Below, in pieces: positions 16,908 through 24,677 of a stretch of DNA of 64,000 nt (position 1 is the first letter of the stretch; each line of letters starts with the position of its first letter). The notes under the pieces are model-generated. The model worked only from the letters and a program-made list of their open reading frames with translations. It was not told where the DNA came from and searched no databases. The DNA is from Aliisedimentitalea scapharcae (GTDB lineage Bacteria; Pseudomonadota; Alphaproteobacteria; Rhodobacterales; Rhodobacteraceae): assembly GCF_045277565.1 (NCBI RefSeq), contig NZ_CP123584.1, positions 992,001 through 1,056,000 of the forward strand, in the 5' to 3' direction. Made by a program: the position numbers and the translations under genes.

Positions 16908-17768
16908 ATGACCCGTACCGTATATGTAAATGGCGAATATCTGCCCGAAACCGAAGCCAAAGTGTCGATCTTTGACCGTGGTTTCCTGATGGCCGATGCC
17001 GTTTATGAGGTGACCAGCGTGCTGGATGGCAAGCTGATCGATTTTGACGGCCACGCCGTCCGCCTGAAGCGGTCGCTGGACGAACTGGAGATGGCCGAGC
17101 CGTGCTCCAAGGAAGAGCTGCTGGAAATCCACCGCAAACTGGTTGAAGTGAACGAGATCAACGAGGGGCTGGTGTATTTGCAAGTGTCGCGCGGGTCCGA
17201 TGGTGATCGCGATTTTGTGTTCCCATCGGCTGATACCAAGCCGACAATCGTTCTGTTTACTCAGAACAAGCCGGGACTGGCTGACAGCCCTGCCGCCCGC
17301 AAAGGGGCCAAGATCATTTCGATCGAGGATATCCGCTGGGGCCGTCGCGACATCAAGACTGTTCAGCTGTTGTATCCGTCGATGGGCAAGATGATGGCGA
17401 AAAAGGCAGGTGCCGACGATGCATGGCTGATCGAAGACGGTCATGTCACCGAAGGCACGTCGAACAACGCCTATTTTGTTAAGAACGGCAAGATCGTGAC
17501 CCGCCCGCTGTCGACCGACATCCTGCACGGCATCACCCGCGCCGCCGTTCTGCGTCTGGCCGAAGAGGCCCAGATGGAAATTGAAGAGCGGCTGTTCACC
17601 ATTGATGAAGCAAAGGAAGCTGATGAGGCCTTTACGACTTCGGCCAGCGCCTTTGTGATGCCGGTTGTGGAAATTGACGGTGTTCAGCTGGGGGACGGCA
17701 CGCCGGGCCCAATTGCCAAACGTTTGCGTGAAATCTATCTGGATGAAAGCCGCAAACAGGCAATCTGA
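16908..17768 (+). CDS. dat: D-amino-acid transaminase (class IV PLP)
   Basis: 286 residues, the usual length for D-alanine transaminase. The fold-type IV features are clear: RGFLMADAVYEV at 24-35, the PLP lysine K150 in RRDIKTVQLLYP, and the cofactor-binding TEGTSNNAYFV at 181-191. The enzyme swaps amino groups between D-amino acids and 2-oxo acids, for example D-alanine plus 2-oxoglutarate to pyruvate plus D-glutamate. GAGGAGA lies before the ATG. It follows dgcA by ten bases and is followed by a strong terminator. Together the three enzymes would funnel D-alanine nitrogen through D-glutamate. A branched-chain or 4-amino-4-deoxychorismate substrate is less likely. Confidence 0.85.
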   Translation: MTRTVYVNGEYLPETEAKVSIFDRGFLMADAVYEVTSVLDGKLIDFDGHAVRLKRSLDELEMAEPCSKEELLEIHRKLVEVNEINEGLVYLQVSRGSDGDRDFVFPSADTKPTIVLFTQNKPGLADSPAARKGAKIISIEDIRWGRRDIKTVQLLYPSMGKMMAKKAGADDAWLIEDGHVTEGTSNNAYFVKNGKIVTRPLSTDILHGITRAAVLRLAEEAQMEIEERLFTIDEAKEADEAFTTSASAFVMPVVEIDGVQLGDGTPGPIAKRLREIYLDESRKQAI

Positions 17769-17798
17769 ATTCGAGTGGAATTCATTCCAAGTGGGGAG

Positions 17799-17823
17799 CG
17801 GGCTGATGTATCAGCCCGTTTTT
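17799..17823 (+). terminator. rho-independent terminator of the dgc operon
   Basis: CGGGCTGAT (17799-17807) pairs with ATCAGCCCG (17810-17818), followed directly by TTTTT. It lies 30 bases after the transaminase stop and marks the end of the D-amino-acid operon. Confidence 0.9.
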
Positions 17824-17948
17824 CGTTTTCCACCCTTTTTCCGTTTGCGGCCTGTGCAAGAGATTGAAAACGACTCTTGCGGTGCCGCAAAGGGATAAGT
17901 TCTGGTCTCTTGGCTTACCTAGCTTTTGAGAAACGCGGAGGTTATCAC

Positions 17949-19136
17949 ATGCGACCATTCGAGGGACTTCGGGTGCTGGACCTGACCCATGTCTTTGCTG
18001 GTCCATTCAGCGCCTATCAGTTGGGCGTTCTTGGGGCAGAAGTGATCAAGATCGAAGCCCCGGGCGCGCCGGACATGACGCGCGATGATGGCGCAATTGC
18101 AGATCTGAATGATCAGGGTATGGGGCTGTTCTTTCAGGCCCAGGGCGGGGGCAAACGCGCATTGGCGTTGGACCTGAAAGCGCCAGAAGGGCGCGCCGTC
18201 TTTGACGATCTGGTGCGTGGTGCCGATGTGGTTGTTCAGAATGATACCCGCCCGGCGGCGCGACGTCTGGGGTTAGAGTACGAGCGGTTAAAAGCGTTGA
18301 ACCCGGGTTTGATTTTCTGTTCGATCAGTGGCTTTGGGCAGACAGGACCAAAGCAGGACCACCCGGCCTATGATATCGTGATTCAGGCCTTTGCCGGGGT
18401 GATGACCAGCAATGGCACACCCGACACCACGCCTGTTCGCGTAGGACCGGCGATGATCGACTATGGGACTGGATCGCAGGCCGCGCTGGCGATTTCCGCC
18501 GCTTTGTATGGGCGCCAGGTGACGGGGCTGGGGCGTGAGATTGACGTATCCATGGCTGATTGCGCGCTGATGTTGATGAATTCACACACCAAGACAACGC
18601 TGGCGACAGGAACGGGGCCGCGCCCCAACGGCAATCAGGATCCGACGCTGGCGGGGTACAGTTGTTATGACACGGCCGACGGTCAGGTGATGCTGGGAGC
18701 ATTTACCAATCGCCAGATGGCCAATTTGATGCGCGCGCTGGGCAATGACAGCGCCGCAGATGAGATTGAGAACACCCCCCGGTCAGAAATCGGGGGGCGC
18801 CGGGCGCAGGATGCCGCGTTCCTGAGCGAAGTTCTGGCCACCGAAACCGCACAGCATTGGGAAGACGTGTTGAACGCTCATCACGTGCCTGCGGCACGGG
18901 TGCGTCGATTGGAAGAGTCGCTGAACGAAGAACAGTTCCGTTCCCGCGCCGTGATTCAGGATCTGGGCGGCGCCGGGTTTGCCGTGGCCGGGTACAGCTA
19001 TGATCACGGTAGCCCGCGGCTGGATGCGTCGCCGCGCCCGCACGGGGCGGACACGGATGCCATTCTGAGCGATATGGGGCTGTCACCGCAACAGATTCAG
19101 ACGCTTAGGAACAGAGGCGTGATTGGCGCTGCTTAA
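17949..19136 (+). CDS. CaiB/BaiF family CoA-transferase
   Basis: About 395 residues of the class III CoA-transferase family. The start LRVLDLTHVFAGPFSAYQLG is typical, and AYDIVIQAFAG holds the aspartate that forms the acyl-anhydride intermediate. FCSISGFGQTGP and the C-terminal AVIQDLG are also family blocks. The enzyme should move CoA between a carboxylate and an acyl-CoA donor in the cytoplasm. A GGAGG site precedes the ATG at 17949. It is a single-gene unit converging on the DUF1244 gene. Substrates are not predictable; a racemase function is less likely because the AMACR-type GHD motif is absent. Confidence 0.88.
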   Translation: MRPFEGLRVLDLTHVFAGPFSAYQLGVLGAEVIKIEAPGAPDMTRDDGAIADLNDQGMGLFFQAQGGGKRALALDLKAPEGRAVFDDLVRGADVVVQNDTRPAARRLGLEYERLKALNPGLIFCSISGFGQTGPKQDHPAYDIVIQAFAGVMTSNGTPDTTPVRVGPAMIDYGTGSQAALAISAALYGRQVTGLGREIDVSMADCALMLMNSHTKTTLATGTGPRPNGNQDPTLAGYSCYDTADGQVMLGAFTNRQMANLMRALGNDSAADEIENTPRSEIGGRRAQDAAFLSEVLATETAQHWEDVLNAHHVPAARVRRLEESLNEEQFRSRAVIQDLGGAGFAVAGYSYDHGSPRLDASPRPHGADTDAILSDMGLSPQQIQTLRNRGVIGAA

Positions 19137-19150
19137 GACAGAGTTGGATG

Positions 19151-19465
19151 TCAGGATTTGTCGGTCACGTTTTCCTTGAACGCGACTTCGAAAGCGGCCT
19201 GTTTTTCGGGATTGGCATCGGTTTGATACTTGGACTTCCAATCGTCCATCGTCATCCCATAGTATTTCTCGCGCGCTTCGATTTTGCCCAACTCGATACC
19301 TTGTTCGGCCGCGGCCTCCTGATACCAGCGGGCCAGGCAATTCCTGCAGAACCCGGCCAGATTCATCAGGTCGATGTTTTGCACATCGGTGCGGTCCTTC
19401 ATCAGGTGTTCCTGAAGGCGGCGAAAGGCAGCGGCCTGAATTTCGATTTCGGTTTGCTGGTCCAT
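19151..19465 (-). CDS. DUF1244 family protein
   Basis: A 104-residue, mostly helical protein of the DUF1244 family, found across alpha- and gammaproteobacteria. The signature NLAGFCRNCLARWYQEAA lies at about 35-52, with C40 and C43 forming a CxxC. DWKSKYQ in the C-terminal half is also conserved. Function is not established; the CxxC could bind metal or serve redox. It converges with the CoA-transferase gene, whose stop is 14 bases away. Confidence 0.88.
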   Translation of the reverse strand: MDQQTEIEIQAAAFRRLQEHLMKDRTDVQNIDLMNLAGFCRNCLARWYQEAAAEQGIELGKIEAREKYYGMTMDDWKSKYQTDANPEKQAAFEVAFKENVTDKS

Positions 19466-19582
19466 TGTCCGTGTCCGATGCTGTAAATTGGGCGTTTGAA
19501 TCCTGATCTAGCAATCAAGGCGCAATTTCACAATAATCAGGCACCCGAATCCGATTTCTATGTGGTGTCGCGCCTTTGTTAT

Positions 19583-19822
19583 TCAGACCATCTTCAACGC
19601 GAAATAGGGAACCACGGCAAAGACAATGGTCAGGATTTTGAGCTTGGCCAGATAATCGAAATACGCTTTGCGTACATCGGCTTCCTGCATCTTGAACATA
19701 CGGGCATGAACGCCGGCTATCCAATCCTGCATTGCCCAAAGCATGCAGGTGGCTATTGCCAGAAATCCAATATTCAGGACAGCCATCCAGCCAAAGGCCG
19801 CTGTCAGCGTTTCTTGAGTCAT
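19583..19822 (-). CDS. small membrane protein, DUF6868-like
   Basis: 79 residues with two hydrophobic segments, at about 9-30 and 61-77, around a polar middle that contains HARMFKMQEADVRKAYFDYL. This layout and the closing VPYFALKMV match the DUF6868 family as I remember it. An AAGGAGAGATC ribosome site precedes the ATG. It lies between DUF1244 and the N-formylglutamate amidohydrolase gene on the same strand, with gaps of about 115 bases on both sides. No function is known. Confidence 0.7.
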   Translation of the reverse strand: MTQETLTAAFGWMAVLNIGFLAIATCMLWAMQDWIAGVHARMFKMQEADVRKAYFDYLAKLKILTIVFAVVPYFALKMV

Positions 19823-19935
19823 GATCTCTCCTTGCGGAATGCCGTGTCCGTCTCAGGATACATGGGGTTTGCGTTGGTCTCCAGCAAAACCCTGTCCCTG
19901 AGCACCAGAGAGGCAGGCAAAAGGCGCACCCGCCG

Positions 19936-20673
19936 TCACAGGCCGCTTTTTTCCAACGCAGGGGGCAGGAGCGAGGCCAACCGTTCGGCCCAGGCAAGTT
20001 GGCCAGTATGATCTGCAATCAGATCATTGCGCAATTCGATCAGCGTGTTGGGGCGGTTGTGCTGCGTGGCATGTTTGTCGATGGCATCGCCAGGCAGATG
20101 GCCGGTATAAGGTTCGTTCTCACCGACGCACAGATCGCCTTCGGCCCTGAGTATGTTGATCAGCGCGGGGGAGAAACGTTCGCCGGGGGGGTAGAGAACA
20201 CCGATTTCCCACGGACGCGGTGCGCGACCGCGCAATTGCCGGGTAAAGGAGTGGACCGAAACGATCACCACATGGGGCAGGGCGGCCAACCGGGCCAGCG
20301 CCTGATGATAGGGCCGATAGCACATCTCCAGTCGCCGATCGCGTTCGGCAGCATCCGCGTGACGATTGCCGGGAATGATTGATCCGTCATACAGTTTCAT
20401 CAACAGCGTCGGGTCTTCCTCACCTCGGTTCGGGTCAATAACCAAACGCGAGAAATTCGATGCGATCACCGGAGCATCCAGCAGATGCCCCAGGTGTTTG
20501 GCCACCTCATAGGCACCTACGTCATATGCTATGTGACGTTCCATGTCCTCGCGGGCCATTCCCAGATCCCCACCGTTGACTTCAGGAGGAACGGTGTTGG
20601 TCGCGTGATCGCAGGTGATCAGCCAGCGGGCAGGGCGGTCTTCGCCGTGAATATAGAAGGGTGTGTATGTCAT
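19936..20673 (-). CDS. N-formylglutamate amidohydrolase family protein
   Basis: 245 residues of the N-formylglutamate amidohydrolase family (HutG type), zinc-dependent enzymes that release glutamate from N-formylglutamate. DHATNTVPPE near residue 23 and NFSRLVIDPNRGEEDPTL near 93 are the family blocks; SVHSFTR holds a further histidine. No other histidine-degradation gene is in the window. The D-glutamate operon two kilobases away makes an N-acylglutamate, so a wider N-acyl-glutamate deacylase role is an open possibility. It faces away from pyruvate kinase with 153 bases between them. Confidence 0.88.
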   Translation of the reverse strand: MTYTPFYIHGEDRPARWLITCDHATNTVPPEVNGGDLGMAREDMERHIAYDVGAYEVAKHLGHLLDAPVIASNFSRLVIDPNRGEEDPTLLMKLYDGSIIPGNRHADAAERDRRLEMCYRPYHQALARLAALPHVVIVSVHSFTRQLRGRAPRPWEIGVLYPPGERFSPALINILRAEGDLCVGENEPYTGHLPGDAIDKHATQHNRPNTLIELRNDLIADHTGQLAWAERLASLLPPALEKSGL

Positions 20674-20826
20674 GTAGGTGTCATGTGCCTGTCATCGGAT
20701 GTGATGCAGGTTTAGGGGAGTTGCCCGGGAAAGGGAATTGCGCCATAAGCACCGTAGCGATGTTTGCGGTAACGGAATCGTAACGTAAACGCAAACCACA
20801 ACGGAATACAGCAAGGAGATCGGGAC

Positions 20827-22275
20827 ATGCGGCGCCTGCGGAATGTGAAGATCGTAGCGACATTGGGGCCTGCCTCAGAAACATACGAGACCATCCGAGC
20901 CCTGCATGAAGCAGGGGCCGATGTGTTTCGTCTGAACATGTCGCACGGGACCCACGACGAGATTCGGGAAAAACACAAGATCATTCGTCAGGTGGAAAAG
21001 GACCTGGATAGCCCTATCGCCATTCTGGCCGACCTGCAGGGGCCCAAATTGCGGGTGGGTGTTTTTGCCGGGGACGAAGGTCAGGATCTAAGCGTAGGTC
21101 AGGATTTTCGCATGGATCTGGACGAAACGCCGGGGGATTCGAACCGGGTCTGCCTGCCCCACCCGGAAATCTTTCAGGCGCTGGAACCTGGCGCACATCT
21201 GTTAGTCAATGACGGCAAGATCCGTCTGAAGGTCAACGATTGTGGCGCGGATTTTGCGGATTGCACCGTGGTGATTGGCGGCGTGATCTCGAATCGCAAG
21301 GGTGTGAATGTGCCGGACGTCGAACTGCCTGTGGCGGCCCTGTCGGACAAGGACCGCGAAGACCTGGAGTTTGCCTGTACGTTGGGAGTCGACTGGTTGG
21401 CATTGTCGTTTGTGCAACGGGCCCGGGATGTCTACGAGGCCCGCGCCTTGGCCGAAGGGCGGGCGGCGGTTCTGTCGAAAATCGAAAAGCCGACTGCCGT
21501 GGAGCAATTTGACGAAATCCTGGATGCGTCAGACGGTATCATGGTGGCGCGCGGAGATCTGGGTGTGGAATTGCCCGTTGCTGCCGTGCCGCCCATTCAA
21601 AAACGGTTGGTGCGCAAATGCCGAGCTGCGGCGAAACCGGTGATCGTGGCCACCCAGATGCTGGAAAGCATGATCGAAAGCCCGATGCCGACACGTGCCG
21701 AAGTATCCGACGTCGCCACCGCGATCTACGAAGGCACCGATGCCATCATGCTCAGTGCGGAATCGGCGGCAGGACAATATCCGATCGAGGCAGTGCAAAC
21801 CATGGACCGGGTTGCCATCGAGGTCGAAGCCGACCCGACCTATATCCAGATCATCGCCGCATCGCGCAGCGCCAAGGGCACCACTGTGGCCGATGGCATC
21901 GTTGCCGCTGCCCGAGAGATTGCCGAGAAAACCGAAATCAAAGCCATCTGCTGTTTCACCCAAAGCGGGACCACAGCGTTGCTGACGGCCCGCGAACGCC
22001 CTGCTGTCCCTATCATTGCCATGACGTCGCTCAAGGGTACGGCCCGTCGGCTGTGTCTCAGTTGGGGATGTAATTGCGTGATGACGCCGGAATTGTTGCG
22101 GTTCAAAGGGGCTGTGGCAAATGCAGCTCGCGCTGCACGGGCCGGGGGCTTTGCTGACGACACCGACCAGATCGTTGTAACAGCCGGTGTGCCGTTCAAT
22201 GTGCCGGGCACCACGAACATTCTGCGTGTGGCACCCTGTGATGAACGTTTGATCTACAGCACTGATCCAGAGTAG
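20827..22275 (+). CDS. pyk: pyruvate kinase
   Basis: 482 residues, full length. It makes pyruvate and ATP from phosphoenolpyruvate and ADP in the last step of glycolysis. The N-terminal KIVATLGPASETYETI, the RLNMSHGTHDEI block, the catalytic-lysine segment AVLSKIEKPTAVEQFDEI, and the signature MVARGDLGVELP are all present. The effector-binding C-terminal domain begins near residue 345. AAGGAGA precedes the ATG. A small membrane protein and rpmI follow on the same strand. Confidence 0.97.
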   Translation: MRRLRNVKIVATLGPASETYETIRALHEAGADVFRLNMSHGTHDEIREKHKIIRQVEKDLDSPIAILADLQGPKLRVGVFAGDEGQDLSVGQDFRMDLDETPGDSNRVCLPHPEIFQALEPGAHLLVNDGKIRLKVNDCGADFADCTVVIGGVISNRKGVNVPDVELPVAALSDKDREDLEFACTLGVDWLALSFVQRARDVYEARALAEGRAAVLSKIEKPTAVEQFDEILDASDGIMVARGDLGVELPVAAVPPIQKRLVRKCRAAAKPVIVATQMLESMIESPMPTRAEVSDVATAIYEGTDAIMLSAESAAGQYPIEAVQTMDRVAIEVEADPTYIQIIAASRSAKGTTVADGIVAAAREIAEKTEIKAICCFTQSGTTALLTARERPAVPIIAMTSLKGTARRLCLSWGCNCVMTPELLRFKGAVANAARAARAGGFADDTDQIVVTAGVPFNVPGTTNILRVAPCDERLIYSTDPE

Positions 22276-22305
22276 GCTGACGGGAGCAGGCAGAGGAACG
22301 CTCTC

Positions 22306-22530
22306 TTGGATTCAGATCTGGCGCTGATTGTTGGTTTGGTCGTGGCCGCCCTTGCTGTGCCATCGACCGTATCCGCGCTGAGCGATGGTCGCAGACCTGT
22401 CGCCGGAATGCTGACATTTCTCATTGCAGCGGGCCTGATTCTTGTTGCGATGGTGTCGAATTCGGGCGGTTATCGATTTTCCGAGATTCCGGACGTGTTT
22501 TTTGGTGTTTTGGCACGATATCTGCCCTGA
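22306..22530 (+). CDS. small membrane protein after pyk
   Basis: 74 residues with two hydrophobic helices (about 5-27 and 36-52) and a short polar C-terminus. It starts with TTG, with AGAGGAA about nine bases ahead. It lies 30 bases after the pyruvate kinase stop and is probably co-transcribed with it. I do not recognise a family. The open frame, the ribosome site and the membrane pattern support a real gene, but no role can be given. Confidence 0.6.
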   Translation: MDSDLALIVGLVVAALAVPSTVSALSDGRRPVAGMLTFLIAAGLILVAMVSNSGGYRFSEIPDVFFGVLARYLP

Positions 22531-22643
22531 TCCCTCTTGCTGTCTGCCCCAAGTTTGCCTAAAGCAGCGGCTCTGACCGCGCGACCGGCCTAAGTGGCAT
22601 GCCGAGTCGCGTTTCGACCGAACCCGAATGATAGGAGACGGAA

Positions 22644-22844
22644 ATGCCCAAGATGAAGACCAAATCGAGCGCTAAAAAGCGCTTCAAGGTGACAGCAACC
22701 GGAAAGGTCCTTGGCGGCCAGGCCGGTAAGCGCCACGGCATGATCAAGCGTACCCGCAAGTTCATCCGCAACGCACGCGGCACCACCACACTTTCTGCCC
22801 CCGACGCCAAGATCGTCAAGGGCTTCATGCCCTACGATCGCTAA
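22644..22844 (+). CDS. rpmI: 50S ribosomal protein L35
   Basis: 66 residues, the standard length of L35, very basic: MPKMKTKSSAKKRFKVTATG at the start and KRHGMIKRTRKFI in the middle. It is a structural protein of the large subunit. A clear AGGAGACGG ribosome site precedes the ATG, and rplT follows 14 bases later in the usual pair. infC, often upstream in other bacteria, is not here. Confidence 0.97.
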   Translation: MPKMKTKSSAKKRFKVTATGKVLGGQAGKRHGMIKRTRKFIRNARGTTTLSAPDAKIVKGFMPYDR

Positions 22845-22858
22845 GAGGAGATTGAGAT

Positions 22859-23224
22859 ATGTCCCGCGTTAAAGGTGGAACCACAACCCACGCCCGTCAC
22901 AAGAAGGTCATCAAGGCAGCCAAAGGTTACTATGGCCGTCGCAAGAATACCTTCAAGGTCGCCCGCCAGGCGGTCGACAAGGCCAACCAGTACGCAACCC
23001 GTGACCGTAAGAACCGCAAGCGGAATTTCCGCGCTCTGTGGATTCAGCGGATCAATGCTGCTGTACGGAGCCACGACGAGGCCCTGACCTATTCCCGCTT
23101 CATTAACGGCCTGACCATGGCCGGTATCGAAGTGGACCGCAAAGTTCTGGCCGACCTGGCCGTGCACGAGCCCGAAGCCTTCGGTGCCATCGTGGAAAAA
23201 GCACAGGCCGCTCTGGCCGCCTGA
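22859..23224 (+). CDS. rplT: 50S ribosomal protein L20
   Basis: 121 residues, standard for L20, an early assembly protein that binds 23S rRNA. The start SRVKGGTTTHARHKKVIKAA and the YYGRRKNTFKVARQAVDKA segment are typical. It forms an operon with rpmI and is closed by a strong terminator at 23253-23283. L20 represses its own operon in other bacteria; no such leader is evident here. Confidence 0.97.
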   Translation: MSRVKGGTTTHARHKKVIKAAKGYYGRRKNTFKVARQAVDKANQYATRDRKNRKRNFRALWIQRINAAVRSHDEALTYSRFINGLTMAGIEVDRKVLADLAVHEPEAFGAIVEKAQAALAA

Positions 23225-23252
23225 TCAACGTATCAGCGACAGTGAAAAACAG

Positions 23253-23283
23253 GGCCGTTCCCAAATTGGGGACGGCCTTTTTT
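23253..23283 (+). terminator. rho-independent terminator of rpmI-rplT
   Basis: GGCCGTTCCC (23253-23262) pairs with GGGGACGGCC (23268-23277), with one G-U pair and a five-base loop, followed by TTTTTT. It lies 28 bases after the rplT stop. Confidence 0.92.
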
Positions 23284-23328
23284 GTTGCGGTGTGTCTTGG
23301 GTACAGTTGGCACTGGTTGCTTCGCGGC

Positions 23329-24573
23329 TCAGCGGGGGTAGGCCAAATTCAACGTCTGCACCGCCTGCCCAACGATGTCCCGATCTGACAGAGCGCTCAG
23401 GGCAATGGCTGGGGGACCCCCATTAAAGCCTACGATCACCGGCTTGCGGATGTATTTGTAGAGATTGAGCCATCCATTGAAATGTCCACGATGCAGACCA
23501 TTTTCAGGTGTGGCGATCCAGGTTACTTCCTTGTCCCAAAAGACCTGATCGAATTGCAGGTAAACCTTGTCCAGCGTCCCCATTCCAATCCGCCGGATTG
23601 CTTCGCGTTTTTGTTTTGGCAAAGGCGGGTCAAATTGAATGGTCTCGCGTTTGAGAACTCCCAAAGGCACAGTCACAATCACGGCGTCGAACCGTTGCGA
23701 TGCGCCTGTTTTCAGGGTCAGGGTGACGCTGGTCGTGTCATACGATATCCGTTTGACGGGCCGGGACAGATGCACATCATAGTTTCCTGCCAAAGCGCCA
23801 AAAATTTGAGCGTAACCGTTCGGAAATATGACTTCTGCCCCGTCATATTCATCTTGCTGCATAGCGGCCCAGACATTGATCTGGCTGTAGTCCGCCGCCG
23901 CGTCATGTTGGATGGAAACGACATTTTCCAGCCAGTCCGGGGCGTCTCGGTCCGCGATGATTGTGCCGTTCTTCCCCCGAATGAGATAGCTGTCATCCGT
24001 CGCGATCCGGGGCAGGTTGCGAGCATCTGACAGTTTGGACAGCGGGTTGCCACGGGTACCGTGAATCCAGCTGGCTCCCATATCCAGAGGGATGCCCAGC
24101 GACTGATCGGTCCAGATGCGCCCTCCGATGCGGCCCCTGGCCTCAAAGACCTGGACCCGAACGCCACGTGCTGCCAGAAAATGAGCGGCAGACAGGCCGC
24201 TCATTCCTGCGCCGACAATCGCAACATTCGTTTGACCTTGATGCAACACATCCTGTGCGGCGCGTTGCCCGGTTTCAAACGCAGCATGGACCGTTGCATG
24301 TTGTCTTGGGTCGGTTGCCTCGCCAGCAAAGAAAACCCGGGTACCCAGAGCGTCCCTGAGATGACGGCGATCCGATCGTTTGGCCCCTTTGGCAGCGAAT
24401 GAATATGATCCCATTGCAAAAGGGTCCCGGGACCAGTTTGTTCGCAGGTATCCTTTTAACCGGTGGTTGCCGGCCGTCGCGCCGCGCCAGGGAATGAACC
24501 CTGCGATCACCCCGGTTGCCACCCCCCCAAGGACCTCGCGACGCTTCATGTCTGTACTCGGCGCATGGCTCAC
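23329..24573 (-). CDS. flavin monoamine oxidase, circularly permuted
   Basis: 414 residues holding every block of a flavin amine oxidase, but in rotated order. After a probable twin-arginine signal (MKRREVLGG..., about 9-34) comes the segment that normally ends the protein: TNWSRDPFAMGSYSF (45-59), RVFFAGEATDPR (79-90) and ATVHAAFETGQRAAQDVL (93-110). A linker of about six residues follows. Then comes the usual start: the FAD-binding VAIVGAGMSGLSAA (117-130), VFEARGRIGGR (142-152) and LDMGASWIHG (163-172). The protein stops at LNLAYPR, just where the missing tail would begin, and nothing downstream encodes that tail. GTG at 24573 or ATG at 24549 could be the start. Likely a periplasmic amine or amino-acid oxidase; substrate unknown. 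Confidence 0.88.
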   Translation of the reverse strand: MSHAPSTDMKRREVLGGVATGVIAGFIPWRGATAGNHRLKGYLRTNWSRDPFAMGSYSFAAKGAKRSDRRHLRDALGTRVFFAGEATDPRQHATVHAAFETGQRAAQDVLHQGQTNVAIVGAGMSGLSAAHFLAARGVRVQVFEARGRIGGRIWTDQSLGIPLDMGASWIHGTRGNPLSKLSDARNLPRIATDDSYLIRGKNGTIIADRDAPDWLENVVSIQHDAAADYSQINVWAAMQQDEYDGAEVIFPNGYAQIFGALAGNYDVHLSRPVKRISYDTTSVTLTLKTGASQRFDAVIVTVPLGVLKRETIQFDPPLPKQKREAIRRIGMGTLDKVYLQFDQVFWDKEVTWIATPENGLHRGHFNGWLNLYKYIRKPVIVGFNGGPPAIALSALSDRDIVGQAVQTLNLAYPR

Positions 24574-24677
24574 CTGCTCGGCTGCTTGAAAGAAACCCCT
24601 TTAGTATGCGGTCAGCGTCTGGTGTTCGTCAATTTCAGCGGCATGACAGGAATCGCACAGCGCACGGTGCGCATCTG

